Source: Phreatobacter sp. | Lineage (GTDB): Bacteria > Pseudomonadota > Alphaproteobacteria > Rhizobiales > Phreatobacteraceae | DNA length: 64,000 nt | Assembly: GCF_022843985.1 (NCBI RefSeq) | Contig: NZ_JALHMP010000002.1 | Span: forward strand, 62,001-126,000 | Direction of reading: 5' to 3' | The notes under the pieces: model-generated | What the model was told of the DNA's origin: nothing | What the model saw: the letters and a program-made list of their open reading frames with translations, nothing else | Database searches by the model: none | Part shown: positions 45,268-55,653 of the stretch, piece by piece | How positions within the stretch are numbered: the stretch's first letter is position 1 | Layout of the letters: each line of letters starts with the position of its first letter | Translations under genes and position numbers: made by a program

Positions 45268-46179
45268 TCAGGTTGCCGCGACAGCGGGCGGTTGCGCCGC
45301 CGGTTCCGGGGACGGCGTGCCTTCGCTCGGCGCCGGCGCCTTGGTGAGAACCCGGCAGAGGCGCGCCAGCGTCGCCCTGAGGTCGTGGCGGTGCACGACG
45401 AGGTCCACCATGCCATGATCCTTCAGATATTCCGCCCGCTGGAAGCCTTCCGGCAGCTTCTCGCGGATGGTCTGCTCGATCACCCGCGGCCCGGCGAAGC
45501 CGATCAGTGCGCCCGGTTCGGCGATGTGGACGTCGCCGAGCATCGCATAGCTCGCGGTGACACCGCCGGTCGTCGGGTTGGTCAGGACCACGATATAGGG
45601 CAGTCGGGCATCGCGCAGCGCCTGGACTGCCACGGTGGTGCGCGGCATCTGCATCAGCGACAGGATGCCCTCCTGCATGCGGGCGCCGCCGGAGGCGGTG
45701 AAGATGATGAAGGGCGTCTTCTTCTCGACCGCGGTCATCATGCCCTTGACGATGGCTTCCCCGGCCGCGGTGCCGAGCGAGCCGGCCATGAAGTCCATGT
45801 CCTGCACGCAGACCGTGACAGCGAGGCCTTCGAGTTTTCCGTAGCCGACCTTGATCGCATCGGCCATGCCGGTCTTGGCACGCGCATCCTTCAGCCGGTC
45901 GACATAGCGCTTCTCGTCGCGGAATTTCAGGGGATCGAGGGGGGCTTCGGGCAACTGGACGTCGAACCAGGTGCCGTTGTCGAAGACCGACCGCAGCCTG
46001 GCGGTCGAGCCCATGCGCATGTGCACGCCCGAGCCGGGGATGACGAAGAGATTGCTCTCGAGATCCTTGTGGAACACCATCTGCCCGGTCTCCGGGCATT
46101 TGATCCACAGGTTCTCCGGCGTGTCCCGCTTCAGAAACGAGCGGATCTTCGGGGGCAGAACGTCGGTGATCCAGTTCAT
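45268..46179 (-). CDS. accD: Acetyl-CoA carboxylase carboxyltransferase subunit beta
   Basis: A 303-residue carboxyltransferase subunit starting [16 protein letters not shown]. Conserved core: [35 protein letters not shown] and [21 protein letters not shown] (as [12 protein letters not shown]). It makes malonyl-CoA with AccA. The N-terminal zinc ribbon found in E. coli (four Cys) is reduced to one cysteine here ([10 protein letters not shown]28), the other positions being T, I and S; this is seen in other rhizobial AccD proteins. The C-terminus is proline-rich. Confidence 0.95.
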   Translation of the reverse strand: MNWITDVLPPKIRSFLKRDTPENLWIKCPETGQMVFHKDLESNLFVIPGSGVHMRMGSTARLRSVFDNGTWFDVQLPEAPLDPLKFRDEKRYVDRLKDARAKTGMADAIKVGYGKLEGLAVTVCVQDMDFMAGSLGTAAGEAIVKGMMTAVEKKTPFIIFTASGGARMQEGILSLMQMPRTTVAVQALRDARLPYIVVLTNPTTGGVTASYAMLGDVHIAEPGALIGFAGPRVIEQTIREKLPEGFQRAEYLKDHGMVDLVVHRHDLRATLARLCRVLTKAPAPSEGTPSPEPAAQPPAVAAT

Positions 46180-46241
46180 GACTGTCGTCCTGACGAAAAA
46201 TGAGGATTCCGGACCGAGCCTATGGCGCCGAAAGACGGCGC

Positions 46242-47078
46242 TTATTCGGCAGCCTTGCGCGCCTCGCGGACGCCGGATGCGATGGAACTGACGAGCCCGG
46301 TGACGGCGGCGACCGATCCGGCCGTCGCCCGGCCTTCCGCGTCGAGCGAGCCCTTGAGCACCTCGATCAGGGCTGAGCCGACCACGACAGCATCGGCGCC
46401 GCGCGCGACCGCGCCGGCATGTTCGGCATTCTTCACGCCGAAGCCGACGGCGACCGGCAGGTCCGTATGCCGCTTGATCCGCGCCACCGCCTCGGCGGTC
46501 TTGCCGAAGTCCGGCGTCGCGGCGCCGGTGATGCCGGTGATCGAAACGTAGTAGACGAAGCCCGAGGTGTTGCCGAGCACGGTCGGCAGGCGCTTGTCGT
46601 CGGTGGTCGGCGTCGCCAGGCGGATAAAGTTGAGGCCGGCTTTCAGCGCCGGCAGGCAAAGCTCCGAATCTTCTTCCGGCGGCAGGTCGACGACGATGAG
46701 CCCGTCGACGCCGGCCGCCTTGGCATCGGCAAGGAAGGCGTCGACGCCATAGATGTAGATCGGGTTGTAGTAGCCCATCAGGACGATCGGCGTCGCCGCG
46801 TCGCTCTGGCGGAACCAGGCGATGTCCTCCAGGGTCTTCCTCAGCGTCTGTCCCCCCGCGAGCGCCCTGAGGCCGGCCGCCTGGATCGACGGCCCGTCGG
46901 CCATCGGATCGGTGAAGGGCATGCCGAACTCGATGACGTCGGCGCCGGCCGCCGGCAGGCCCTTGAGGATGGCGCGCGCCGTCTCGCGGTCGGGATCGCC
47001 GGCCATGACATAGGTGACGAGACCGGCGCGGCCCCTGGCGGCGAGATCGGCGAAGCGGGCGTCGAGGCGGGTGATCAC
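46242..47078 (-). CDS. trpA: Tryptophan synthase alpha chain
   Basis: A 278-residue TIM-barrel enzyme that cleaves indole-3-glycerol phosphate. Marks are [32 protein letters not shown] (catalytic Glu), [12 protein letters not shown] (catalytic Asp) and [12 protein letters not shown]. The start is a GTG that overlaps the trpB stop (GTGA), fitting tight coupling of the two subunits. Upstream codons in the same frame belong to trpB's other frame. Confidence 0.95.
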   Translation of the reverse strand: MITRLDARFADLAARGRAGLVTYVMAGDPDRETARAILKGLPAAGADVIEFGMPFTDPMADGPSIQAAGLRALAGGQTLRKTLEDIAWFRQSDAATPIVLMGYYNPIYIYGVDAFLADAKAAGVDGLIVVDLPPEEDSELCLPALKAGLNFIRLATPTTDDKRLPTVLGNTSGFVYYVSITGITGAATPDFGKTAEAVARIKRHTDLPVAVGFGVKNAEHAGAVARGADAVVVGSALIEVLKGSLDAEGRATAGSVAAVTGLVSSIASGVREARKAAE

Positions 47079-48292
47079 AGCTGGGTCCCCAGGAGTTCGG
47101 CGACCTGGGGCACGTCCTTGTCGCCGCGGCCGGAGAGATTCATGACCATGATGTGGTCCTTCGGCTTGGTCGGCGCCAGTTCGCCGACCTTGGCCAGGGC
47201 ATGGGCGCATTCCAGCGCCGGGATGATGCCCTCGACCTTCGACATCAACTGGAAGGCCTCGAGGGCCTCGTCGTCCGTTGCCGACAGATAGGTCACCCGG
47301 CCGATATCGTTGAGCCAGGAATGTTCGGGGCCGATGCCCGGGTAATCGAGGCCGGCGGAGATCGAATGGCCCTCCTGGATCTGGCCGTCGGCATCCATCA
47401 GCAGATAGGTACGATTGCCATGGAGGACGCCCGGCTTGCCGCCGGAGATGGACGCGGCATGCAGGTTGTCGAGGCCGTGGCCGGCCGCCTCCACGCCGTA
47501 GATCTCCACCGACGGCTCGTCGAGGAAGGGGTGGAACAGGCCGATGGCATTGGAACCGCCGCCGACGCAGGCGATCAGGCTGTCGGGCAGGCGCCCCTCG
47601 CGCTCCAGCATCTGCTCGCGCGTCTCCTCGCCGATGACCGACTGGAAGTCGCGCACCATGGCGGGGTAGGGGTGCGGGCCGGCGACGGTGCCGATGCAAT
47701 AGAACGTGGTATCGACATTGGTGACCCAGTCCCGCAGCGCCTCGTTCATGGCGTCCTTGAGGGTCTTGGCCCCCGACTGGACGGGCACGACGGTCGCGCC
47801 CAGCATCTTCATGCGGAACACGTTGGGTGCCTGACGGGCAACGTCGACGGCACCCATGTAGACGATGCATTCGAGGCCGAACCGGGCGCAGAGCGTTGCG
47901 GTCGCGACCCCGTGCTGGCCGGCGCCCGTCTCGGCGATGATCCGCTTCTTGCCCATGCGGCGGGCGAGCAGGATCTGGCCGAGGACATTGTTCACCTTGT
48001 GCGAGCCGGTATGGTTCAGCTCCTCGCGCTTCAGGTAGATCTTGGCGCCGCCGAAATGGTTGGTCAGGCGCTCGGCGAAGTAGAGCGGGCTCGGGCGGCC
48101 GATGAAGTGGGTCCGGTGGCCCTCCATCTCCGCCAGATAGGCCGGGTCCTTCCGCGCCTCGCGATAGGCCGCTTCCAGCTCCAGGATGTTCGGCATCAGC
48201 GTTTCGGCGACGAAGCGGCCGCCATAGATGCCGAACCGGCCGTTCTCGTCCGGTCCCGACCGGAACGAATTGGGCTTCAGCGGAGCGTTCAT
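47075..48292 (-). CDS. trpB: Tryptophan synthase beta chain
   Basis: A 405-residue PLP enzyme that joins indole and serine. The PLP lysine is K99 in [29 protein letters not shown] and the C-terminal ESAHAL-like ECAHALA region are present. It begins 4 bases inside the end of trpF and ends inside the start of trpA, so the three are one translational block. Confidence 0.96.
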   Translation of the reverse strand: MNAPLKPNSFRSGPDENGRFGIYGGRFVAETLMPNILELEAAYREARKDPAYLAEMEGHRTHFIGRPSPLYFAERLTNHFGGAKIYLKREELNHTGSHKVNNVLGQILLARRMGKKRIIAETGAGQHGVATATLCARFGLECIVYMGAVDVARQAPNVFRMKMLGATVVPVQSGAKTLKDAMNEALRDWVTNVDTTFYCIGTVAGPHPYPAMVRDFQSVIGEETREQMLEREGRLPDSLIACVGGGSNAIGLFHPFLDEPSVEIYGVEAAGHGLDNLHAASISGGKPGVLHGNRTYLLMDADGQIQEGHSISAGLDYPGIGPEHSWLNDIGRVTYLSATDDEALEAFQLMSKVEGIIPALECAHALAKVGELAPTKPKDHIMVMNLSGRGDKDVPQVAELLGTQL

Positions 48293-48954
48293 ACCCGTTC
48301 TCCTTCGCCCTGCGCAGCGCGGGCGGCGGCCACGAAGGCCCTGATCCTGTCCGGGTCCTTGTGACCCGGCGTGCTTTCCACGCCTGAAGATACGTCGACA
48401 CCGGCCAATCGGGTCAGCCTGATGGCCTCCGCCACATTGCCGGGATGCAGGCCACCGGAAAGCATGACAGGGCGGCCGGGGTCAAGGCCGGCCACCAGCC
48501 GCCAGTCGAATGTCAGCCCGTTGCCGCCCGGCAGGGCCTGTGCTGTCCGGGGCGGCTTGGCGTCAACCAGCAGCAGGTCGCTGACCTGCGCATAGGCATC
48601 GATGGCCGCGAGGTCCGCCGCCTCGGCCACCCCGACGGCCTTCATCACGGGGATCGTCAGGGCCGATCGGATGGCGGCGACCCGCGCCGGGCTCTCTTCG
48701 CCGTGGAGCTGGACGATGTCCGGCTTCAGGGTGGCGGCGAGGGTCGCGAGAAAGTCGTCGTCGGCATCGACCGTCAGTGCGACGATACGCGCGCGCCCGG
48801 CGGCATGGGCGGACAGCGCCCGCGCTGTCTCCAGCGACACATGGCGCGGGCTCCTGGCGAAAAAGACAAGGCCGATCATGTCGGCGCCGGCCGTGACGGC
48901 GGCGTCGATGGCGGTCGGCGTCGTAATGCCGCAGATCTTGACGAGAAGGGACAT
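48289..48954 (-). CDS. trpF: Phosphoribosylanthranilate isomerase
   Basis: A 221-residue TIM-barrel isomerase of tryptophan synthesis. The catalytic Cys is C7 in VKICGITTP, with [20 protein letters not shown], and the catalytic Asp region LLVDAK; the phosphate loop is [12 protein letters not shown], with [10 protein letters not shown] at the C-terminus. It lies 12 bases after an ornithine cyclodeaminase-like gene. Confidence 0.95.
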   Translation of the reverse strand: MSLLVKICGITTPTAIDAAVTAGADMIGLVFFARSPRHVSLETARALSAHAAGRARIVALTVDADDDFLATLAATLKPDIVQLHGEESPARVAAIRSALTIPVMKAVGVAEAADLAAIDAYAQVSDLLLVDAKPPRTAQALPGGNGLTFDWRLVAGLDPGRPVMLSGGLHPGNVAEAIRLTRLAGVDVSSGVESTPGHKDPDRIRAFVAAARAAQGEGERV

Positions 48955-48966
48955 GGCCCGCTGTTC

Positions 48967-49926
48967 TTAGACGGGCAGCGAGCGCCACACCAGCATGGCG
49001 GCGGCCAGATCTTCGAGCGCCGTGCCCACTGACTTGAATAGGGTGATCTCCTCTGCCGATGTCCGGCCGGGATGAACGCCGCGCGCGAGGTCGAACAGGT
49101 CGGCCTTGACGTCGCTTGTGGAAATGACGCCCCGCTTGATGGGGTCGACGATATCGCCGGCCTCCTTCAGCCCGCCGGTGCGCGTATCGACGAAGAGACT
49201 TGCGCGCCGGACGGCAGCATCGTCAGTCTCGCGCATGGCAGGGGTGTAGCCACCGACGAGATCGAGATGAGCCCCGGGCTTCAGCCAGTCCCCCGAAACG
49301 ATCGGATTGGAGGAGATGGTGGCGCAAGTGACGATATCGGCCGCCTCCACCGCCGCCTGCAGGTCGCTGGCGACGGCAATGCCGACCCCGGGCACGGTGC
49401 GGCCGAGCCCTTCCGCCAGCGCCGTGGCCTTCTCGCGCGAGCGGTTCCACAGCGTGACATGGCGGATGGGCCGGATGGCGGCATGGGCCCGGATGAGATG
49501 GGGGGCGAGGGCTCCGGCTCCCACCATCACCATGTGCGAGGCATCCTTGCGGGAGAGATAGCGCGAGGCCAGCGCGCTGGCGCAGGCGGTGCGCCAGACG
49601 GTGAGCATGGTGCCGTCGAGGATGGCCAGTGGGGCGCCGGTTTCGCCGTTGCAGAGCACGTAGCTGCCATAGATTGACGGCAAGCCGCGCGCGCCGTTGC
49701 CGGGATAGACCGAAACCAGCTTGGTGCCGACGAAGGCGCCGGCACCCGGCGGAGTCCAGGCGGGCATCAGCAGCAGCATGGCCTCCGGCACGCCCTCGGC
49801 CTGGCGGATCGGATGATGGTGGCGCAGAGGCACGGTGATGTCGGAGCGGAACGCATCGGCCAGGGCGTCGACCAGCGCCGGATAGGAAAGGGCTGCGGCA
49901 ATCTCGGCGGCGGAAACAATACGCAT
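48967..49926 (-). CDS. Ornithine cyclodeaminase / mu-crystallin family protein
   Basis: A 319-residue NAD(P)-dependent protein. Family marks are GTKLVSVYPGN, LPSIYGSYVL, LTVWRTACASALASRYL and the dinucleotide motif VMVGAGALAPHLIRAH. Members deaminate ornithine to proline, act as ketimine reductases or alanine dehydrogenases; the reaction cannot be fixed from sequence. It sits between lapA and trpF with gaps of 7 and 12 bases, so it is part of the long sppA-folC unit. Confidence 0.9.
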   Translation of the reverse strand: MRIVSAAEIAAALSYPALVDALADAFRSDITVPLRHHHPIRQAEGVPEAMLLLMPAWTPPGAGAFVGTKLVSVYPGNGARGLPSIYGSYVLCNGETGAPLAILDGTMLTVWRTACASALASRYLSRKDASHMVMVGAGALAPHLIRAHAAIRPIRHVTLWNRSREKATALAEGLGRTVPGVGIAVASDLQAAVEAADIVTCATISSNPIVSGDWLKPGAHLDLVGGYTPAMRETDDAAVRRASLFVDTRTGGLKEAGDIVDPIKRGVISTSDVKADLFDLARGVHPGRTSAEEITLFKSVGTALEDLAAAMLVWRSLPV

Positions 49927-49933
49927 CGGGGGA

Positions 49934-50293
49934 TCAGGCCGCCGGACGGTTCATCAGCGCGAGGGCGTTGCCGGGGGCCGCCTCGGCGCGGCCGAGATCG
50001 GCGCGCAGCCGGTCGATCTCGTTGCGGGCCGCCGCGAGATCGTGCTCGGCGGTGCGACAGCGCTTGCGGTAGCGTCCCTGTTTCCACCAGACCGTCGCGC
50101 CACCGATCGCCACGCCGAGGATCATCGACAGGATGACAACGGCGAAAAGCGGCACGGAAAAGGAAAACGCCGCGGCTCCGCGGGCGAAGGGATCGAGCGA
50201 CAGCGTCACCGGTTCCCGGTTGGCGACGGCGAGGACCACCGCCAGGATCGCTATCGGCGCGAGCAGCAGCCAGTTGACGATACGGCGCAGCAT
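49934..50293 (-). CDS. LapA-domain membrane protein
   Basis: A 119-residue protein with two N-terminal spans (LLLAPIAILAVVLAVAN and VPLFAVVILSMILGVAIGG) separated by a short loop (REPVTLSLDPF), the classic LapA_dom pattern, then a helical, probably coiled-coil tail (about 75-108). LapA-type proteins help lipopolysaccharide assembly in enterobacteria. It begins 2 bases after the ihfB stop. Confidence 0.88.
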   Translation of the reverse strand: MLRRIVNWLLLAPIAILAVVLAVANREPVTLSLDPFARGAAAFSFSVPLFAVVILSMILGVAIGGATVWWKQGRYRKRCRTAEHDLAAARNEIDRLRADLGRAEAAPGNALALMNRPAA

Positions 50294-50295
50294 GA

Positions 50296-50580
50296 TCAGG
50301 CGCCCTTGTTCAGACGCTCGCGCATTTCCTTGCCGGTCTTGAAGAACGGCACGACCTTGTCCTCGACCTCGACATGCTCGCCGGTGCGCGGGTTCCTGCC
50401 GACGCGGGCGCTGCGCGCCTTGACGGAAAAGGCCCCAAAACCGCGCAATTCGACCCGGTCACCACGGGCGAGGGCCCCGACGATCTCGTCGAGGATGGCA
50501 TTGACGATGTTTTCGACGTCGCGCTGGTACAGCTGGGGGTTCTGCTCGGCGATCTTCTGCACAAGTTCGGATTTGATCAT
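50296..50580 (-). CDS. ihfB: Integration host factor subunit beta
   Basis: A 94-residue DNA-bending protein starting [15 protein letters not shown]. The HU/IHF signature is [21 protein letters not shown] with the DNA-wedging proline in NPRTG, ending in [15 protein letters not shown]. It dimerises with IhfA and shapes promoters and recombination sites. The frame extends upstream but this start gives the universal length. The sppA stop is 49 bases upstream. Confidence 0.95.
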   Translation of the reverse strand: MIKSELVQKIAEQNPQLYQRDVENIVNAILDEIVGALARGDRVELRGFGAFSVKARSARVGRNPRTGEHVEVEDKVVPFFKTGKEMRERLNKGA

Positions 50581-50629
50581 GGTGCCCGCAGCCCCGAGGG
50601 CCGCTCCCGATTGAATTTCGCGAAATCTG

Positions 50630-51601
50630 TCATGGGGTTGGAGGCTGCCAGAGCGCCAGCAGGCCGTCAAGCGAGGAGCGCTCGATCTGCACGGCCAGTG
50701 CCGAGCTGCGGATTCGGTCGGCCCATTCGGTGAGACCGACGGCTTCGGCCAGGCTGCCCGATACCGAGCGCAACCAGGACAGGTCGGTGGCCGCCGCGGG
50801 CCGGTGCAGCTGGACGCGGACCGATGTCGGGACACCGCGGGTCGCCAGCCAGGCCCGTGCTTCCCTTTCGCCGCCGATCTGGTCGATCAGCCGCAGATCG
50901 CGCGCCCTGCGGCCGACGAAGACCCGGCCGTCGGCGACGAGGCGAAGCTGGTCGTCTGTCAGGCCCCGGCGTTCTTTCACGATGCGCTGGAACCAGTCAT
51001 AGCTGTCGGTGATGATCTCGCGCAGGGCGGCAATGGCCTCGGGGCTGGTCGGCTCGACGCCGCTCGGCATGGCCTTCAGCGGCGATGACCGGATGGCTTC
51101 GACCCGCACGCCGAGCGTATCGAGCAGTCTCACGACGTTCGGAAACTGGGCCACGACCCCGATGGAGCCGGCGATCGAGGTTTCGCGCGTTACGATATGG
51201 TCGGCGCCGATGGCCGCGATATAGCCACCGGAAGCCGCCGTTCCCTCAACCACCGCGACCGTCGGCTTGACGGCGGCGACCGATCGGATCGCCGTGTAGA
51301 GGGCCTCTGACCCGGCCACTGTGCCGCCCGGCGAATCGATCGTCACGATCACCGCCCGGACGTTCCGGTTGCGGCCAAGCGCCTCGATGGTGCGGACGAG
51401 ATTGGCATTCTGGGCGATGACGCCGCGGACTTCGACGCGGGCCACATGTTCGAGCGGTGCAACCCAGCCGAAGCGTTGGGCGCTGGCGATCCCGGCGACG
51501 GTGACACCCACGATGACGGCGAGGACGCTGAGTGCCCGCCAAAATGTGACCTTGCGGCGGAGCAGACGGCGGTCGAGCACGGCATCGGTCTCAAGCGGCA
51601 T
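50630..51601 (-). CDS. sppA: Signal peptide peptidase SppA
   Basis: A 323-residue short-form SppA, anchored by one span ([18 protein letters not shown], about 23-40). The nucleophile is S124 in [13 protein letters not shown] and the general base K176 in [10 protein letters not shown], as in bacterial Ser/Lys SppA. The N-terminal core ([18 protein letters not shown], about 84-101) positions the substrate. It degrades cleaved signal peptides in the membrane. First gene of the long unit leading to folC. Confidence 0.93.
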   Translation of the reverse strand: MPLETDAVLDRRLLRRKVTFWRALSVLAVIVGVTVAGIASAQRFGWVAPLEHVARVEVRGVIAQNANLVRTIEALGRNRNVRAVIVTIDSPGGTVAGSEALYTAIRSVAAVKPTVAVVEGTAASGGYIAAIGADHIVTRETSIAGSIGVVAQFPNVVRLLDTLGVRVEAIRSSPLKAMPSGVEPTSPEAIAALREIITDSYDWFQRIVKERRGLTDDQLRLVADGRVFVGRRARDLRLIDQIGGEREARAWLATRGVPTSVRVQLHRPAAATDLSWLRSVSGSLAEAVGLTEWADRIRSSALAVQIERSSLDGLLALWQPPTP

Positions 51602-51738
51602 GTCGCGCGGCTCCCGGTGGCCACAGGTCGATCAGAACATCGCGGCTCAGGTAGCCTCGCCCAAGCCGGAGTGCAAGCGCCCATGGGCGGACGCGATGTC
51701 GCCGATGAAGGGAGGCCCGCCTGCGGCCGGGTGCGGAA

Positions 51739-52068
51739 TCACCGCGAACGCTGGCGCGAGCGGGCACCCCGGCGCTGACGGTACAAGGCGATGCCGCTGA
51801 CGATCGCGATTCCGAACCCGCAGACGATGGCCGTCGGATAGAGCGCCGCCATGGCCAGGATAAAGCTCAGCGGCTCGCTGTCGTAATCGAGGTCGATGGC
51901 CGGCCGCGTGCGGGTGCCGAGGGCGAAGTAACCGTCCAGCCAGGCGGTGCGCAGCTGAATGAAGCTGTAGGCCGCCAGGACGAGGCCTCCGGTAACGCCT
52001 GCGAGCGCGATGATCAGGCTGGCAACGGGTCCGAAACGACGCTTCTCGTCAGGTCGGTTCATGGACAT
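51739..52068 (-). CDS. Hypothetical two-span membrane protein
   Basis: A 109-residue protein with spans at about 14-37 (VASLIIALAGVTGGLVLAAY) and 68-94 (FILAMAALYPTAIVCGFGIA), separated by an acidic loop (AIDLDYDSEPL) and ending in a basic tail. There is no known family motif. It is preceded by 73 bases from the pyrF stop, and 137 bases lie before sppA. Function unknown. Confidence 0.65.
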   Translation of the reverse strand: MSMNRPDEKRRFGPVASLIIALAGVTGGLVLAAYSFIQLRTAWLDGYFALGTRTRPAIDLDYDSEPLSFILAMAALYPTAIVCGFGIAIVSGIALYRQRRGARSRQRSR

Positions 52069-52141
52069 CGCCTTTCATCTGGCTCCCGCGCGGAGGGGTG
52101 GGAGGCTCGGTTGAATGCGCGCTGCCTCTTCATATGAGGCG

Positions 52142-52876
52142 TCAAACCTTACCATGCAATGTTCGCTGTGCCCCATCGATGGCCTTCACGATTTCGCGTG
52201 CCGCCGCGACCGGGTCGGCGGCCGCCGTGATGGGACGCCCGACCACGAGACGGTCGGCGCCGCCGGCGATCGCGGCATCCGGCGTGACAACCCGCTTCTG
52301 GTCGCCGCCATCGACCCCGGCGGGCCGAATTCCGGGGGTGACCAGTTCGACGCTGGGCGGGATTCCGATGGCTCTCAAAAGGGCGGTTTCCTGGGCTGAA
52401 CAGACGATCCCGTCGATGCCGATCGCCGCAGCCTGCTGCGCCTTCGCCGGCACCAGGGTGGCCACCGTCCCGGCATAGCCCGCCTCGGCGCAGTCGAGGT
52501 CATTCCACGATGTCAGGATGGTCACGGCGAGGATCTTCAGGCCCGACCCCGCGCGCCCCTGCACGGCCGCGCGCATCGTCTGCGGATAGGCGTGGACTGT
52601 GAGGTAATGCGCGCCCGTGCGCGCGATGGCCTCGACCCCCTCGCGGACCGTGTTGTCGATGTCATGCAGCTTGAGATCGAAGAAGATGGTCTTGCCGGCG
52701 GCGGCCAGTTCGCGGCCGAAGCCGATGCCGTCCGAATAGCCGAGCCTGTAGCCGATCTTGTAATGCGTCACCGTGTCGCCCAGCAGCGAGACGAGCCGCT
52801 CGGCCTCGCCCAGGCTCGGCAGGTCAAGCGCGACGAAGAGCTTCTCGCGGGGATCGGGGAGAGGGAAAGACGACAT
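52142..52876 (-). CDS. pyrF: Orotidine 5'-phosphate decarboxylase
   Basis: A 244-residue TIM-barrel enzyme that makes UMP. The catalytic site [11 protein letters not shown] (about 68-78) has the Asp-Lys-Asp set, and [12 protein letters not shown] near the N-terminus and TPGIRPAG near 205 are family marks. It starts on the last base of the FMN reductase stop (TGATG), so the two genes are translated together. Confidence 0.95.
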   Translation of the reverse strand: MSSFPLPDPREKLFVALDLPSLGEAERLVSLLGDTVTHYKIGYRLGYSDGIGFGRELAAAGKTIFFDLKLHDIDNTVREGVEAIARTGAHYLTVHAYPQTMRAAVQGRAGSGLKILAVTILTSWNDLDCAEAGYAGTVATLVPAKAQQAAAIGIDGIVCSAQETALLRAIGIPPSVELVTPGIRPAGVDGGDQKRVVTPDAAIAGGADRLVVGRPITAAADPVAAAREIVKAIDGAQRTLHGKV

Positions 52877-53451
52877 CAGGTCAGGCTCCGGGCTTTGTCG
52901 ACGAGCGATGCGCAGCAGGCTGCAAGGAACCCGCGGTTGCGTGCGTCCGTCAGGTTGCCGTCCGCGTCAAAGGCCTGGTGGGCCGATGCGACGGCACAGC
53001 TCTCGGGGATGACGAGCGCCCCGCAGCCGATCTCCAGCACCTGGCGCGTCGCCATCTGGGCGCGGAAACCGCCATAGCCGCCTGGTGAGGCCGAGCCGAG
53101 GGCGAAGACGCGGCCCTGATAGGCGGCGAGCGGCTTTTCCCCCGCCTCCCTCACCCGGCTGACCCAGTCGACGGCGTTCTTGAGCAGCGGCGTCATGCCG
53201 GCATTGTATTCCGGGCCGGCGATGAAAATGCCCCGGTGGGCACAGAACTGGCGCTTCAGCTTGAGCGCGGCCTCGGGAATGCCTGCCTCAGCCTCCAGGT
53301 CGCCGTCATAGAGCGGCAGGGCATAGTCGGCGAGCGAGATCAGCGACACATCGGCATCGAGACGGGCGAGTTCGGCCGCCGCCGCGGCGGCCAGGCGCGT
53401 GTTGAACGACCCGGACCGGACCGAGCCCGAGAAGACGAGGATACGAACCAT
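52876..53451 (-). CDS. NADPH-dependent FMN reductase (ChrR/ArsH-like flavodoxin fold)
   Basis: A 191-residue flavoprotein with the phosphate-binding loop [15 protein letters not shown] (8-22) and the FMN-facing [18 protein letters not shown] (about 79-96). The family reduces quinones, chromate or azo compounds with NADPH via FMN. Its stop overlaps the pyrF start by one base, though no metabolic link is obvious. Confidence 0.92.
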   Translation of the reverse strand: MVRILVFSGSVRSGSFNTRLAAAAAAELARLDADVSLISLADYALPLYDGDLEAEAGIPEAALKLKRQFCAHRGIFIAGPEYNAGMTPLLKNAVDWVSRVREAGEKPLAAYQGRVFALGSASPGGYGGFRAQMATRQVLEIGCGALVIPESCAVASAHQAFDADGNLTDARNRGFLAACCASLVDKARSLT

Positions 53452-53513
53452 GGCGAGGCTCCCGCGGGCTGCCCGCTCCGGCTTCTAGCCGCCGCTGCGG
53501 GGCGCGTAAACGA

Positions 53514-54569
53514 CTATCCCGCCCGCCCAGGCTTGGCCGCCTTCGCCGCCTCCTGGCTCGCTTCGGCCTGGCGGATCACGGCCATGCTGTCCTTGAGGTT
53601 GTCGAGCGAGGTATGGCCACTCGCCACCTCCCGGATGGCGATGATCAGCAGTGCCAGGATGAAGGGGACGATGAAATAATAGAGCCGGAACAGGATGAAG
53701 GCCGCGACGACGGCCTCGGCGGTGAAGCCGAGCGGTGGCAGCGCCACCAGCAGCGTCGCCTCGAAGGCGCCTGCCGCACCCGGCGCATGGGTGGCGAAAC
53801 CGAGCAGCATGGCCGTGCAGAAGATCACGGCAACCGCGACAAAGGGCACTGGCGGCGCATGCGGCATGGCGCTCAGCAGGACATGGAGGATCATCGCCGT
53901 GCAGGCGAGGTCGACGATACCGATGACCATCTGCAGGCCGGTGAGCTTTGCGCTGGGCAGCTTGACCACCCACGCGCCGGCGCCGAACTGGCGCGGGACG
54001 GAGACGAAGAAGAGCCAGCCGAGCAGGACGAGGAGGATGACGACGCCAACGATCCGGACGGTATCGCCGCCGATGCCGAACGGTGCGACGACCGGTGTCA
54101 CCACCCAGGGCTCCAGCACGAAACCGAGGCCGAGCACCGTGGCATTGCCGAGCCAGAAGGTCAGGCCGGCGATGAAGCATATCTTCACCACCTGCGGACC
54201 GGTGACCTTGTAGCGGGCGTAGACGAGGTAGCGCACCACCGCGGCCGTAAAGACGGTGGCGCCGAGATTGTGAGCGATCGAATAGCTGGTGAAGGACCCG
54301 ATGGCGCAGGCGGGATAGGGGATGTCGTCGCGACCGATCGTCCGGGTGGCGAAATAGTCATAAACGGTCAGCGTCGTGTAGGCGGCGGCGGCGAAGAAGC
54401 CGGCCAGCAGCAGGGTCGAGGGCCCGATCTGCCCGATCGCCTCCCACACCTTCGTCCATTCGATGACCCGCAGCTTGGTGAAGAGCACATAGCCCGCCGT
54501 GGCCAGCATGGCGATGGCAACGGCGAGGACGATCTTCTTCAAGCCGATCCGGTCGCGCAGGAAATCCAT
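53514..54569 (-). CDS. Lysylphosphatidylglycerol synthase transmembrane-region (UPF0104/AglD-like) protein
   Basis: A 351-residue polytopic membrane protein with about eight spans, starting MDFLRDRIGLKKI; the ribosome site is weak and the frame is open 75 bases further up. Family marks are YDYFATRTIGR, SYSIAHNLGATVFTAAVVRYLVY and FATHAPGAAGAFEA, resembling the flippase-like half of MprF. The soluble lysyl-transferase domain is absent. It may flip a lipid; substrate unknown. Confidence 0.83.
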   Translation of the reverse strand: MDFLRDRIGLKKIVLAVAIAMLATAGYVLFTKLRVIEWTKVWEAIGQIGPSTLLLAGFFAAAAYTTLTVYDYFATRTIGRDDIPYPACAIGSFTSYSIAHNLGATVFTAAVVRYLVYARYKVTGPQVVKICFIAGLTFWLGNATVLGLGFVLEPWVVTPVVAPFGIGGDTVRIVGVVILLVLLGWLFFVSVPRQFGAGAWVVKLPSAKLTGLQMVIGIVDLACTAMILHVLLSAMPHAPPVPFVAVAVIFCTAMLLGFATHAPGAAGAFEATLLVALPPLGFTAEAVVAAFILFRLYYFIVPFILALLIIAIREVASGHTSLDNLKDSMAVIRQAEASQEAAKAAKPGRAG

Positions 54570-54758
54570 GATTGTCTTGATCAAGAGCGTACCGCCACGC
54601 GTTCCAGCGCACAGTTCGCCGCGCGCAGATCCAGGCACTTCCATGAGGTCATGAGCCGGGCATATGGCGCCGGACTTCGGAAGAAATCCTTACGACCCGT
54701 GCAGAATGACCAGCTGCATGTAGGTCTTGCCAGGGCGATGTGCCATGAAAAGGCCATT

Positions 54759-55397
54759 CTATTGCAGGAAGGGATTGGTCTTGCGCTCGCGCTCCAGCGT
54801 CGTGGCCGGGCCATGGCCGGGCAGCACGGTGAACCCGTCGCCGAGCGGCAGGATCTTCTCCTTGATGCCGCGGATCAGCAGGTCGTGGTCGCCGCCGGGA
54901 AGGTCGGTCCGCCCGACAGAGCCCTGGAACACCGTGTCTCCGACCAGCGCGAACTCGGAAGGCGCATGGACGAAGACGACATGACCGGGCGCATGGCCCG
55001 GCACGTGCAGGACGGCGAAAGTTACCCCACCGACGGTGACGGTGTCTCCCTCTTTCAGCCATCGCGTTGGCGTGACCGGGCGCACGTCGGGCAGGCCGAA
55101 ACGTGCTGCCTGGGCCGTCAGGTTGGCCAGCAGCGGCGCGTCGTCCCGGTGCGGACCCTCGATCGGGATCGACAGGAGTTCCGCCAGTTCGGCCGCCCCG
55201 CCGGCATGGTCGATATGGCCGTGGGTCAGCAGGATCTTCTCCGGGCTGACCTTGAGATCGGCAATGGCGCCCTGGATCCGCGGCAGGTCGCCGCCGGGAT
55301 CGACGATGGCCGCCTTCATCGTATCGGCGTCCCAGACGATCGAGCAGTTCTGCTCGAACGGCGTGACCGGAACGATCGCAACCTTCAACGTCGCCAT
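54759..55397 (-). CDS. Metallo-beta-lactamase-fold hydrolase (glyoxalase II / YcbL-like)
   Basis: A 212-residue hydrolase. The zinc motif THGHIDHAGG has H59, H61, D63 and H64, with later metal ligands in HVPGHAPGHVVF and LPGHGPATT. The short length and NCSIVWDADT start match YcbL-type glyoxalase II-like proteins, which act on thioesters. It is alone on its strand between two gaps. Confidence 0.9.
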   Translation of the reverse strand: MATLKVAIVPVTPFEQNCSIVWDADTMKAAIVDPGGDLPRIQGAIADLKVSPEKILLTHGHIDHAGGAAELAELLSIPIEGPHRDDAPLLANLTAQAARFGLPDVRPVTPTRWLKEGDTVTVGGVTFAVLHVPGHAPGHVVFVHAPSEFALVGDTVFQGSVGRTDLPGGDHDLLIRGIKEKILPLGDGFTVLPGHGPATTLERERKTNPFLQ

Positions 55398-55653
55398 GAG
55401 GCTCTCCTGTCCAGGCCCACCGATTAGCCGCGGCAGGGCGGGGCTGCAACCCGTTCGAAGGGGTCTGACAGAAACTGAAACACAAGTTTATTGCGATGCA
55501 GCACAGTCATGTCTATAAACGATATGCCCAGGCTCATCCCAGAGGCCTGAATGTTTCGTTGTCATAGAACAGCGAAGACAGTGCGGGATGAGTTTCCGAT
55601 AGTCGCGACCTGTTGCATCAGGACGGCTGATCTTACTCAGGACATTAAAAATC

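Noticed and set aside
52125-52141. GCCTC/GAGGC hairpin after pyrF
   Set aside because: Only a 5-base-pair stem without a U-run; too weak to call a terminator.
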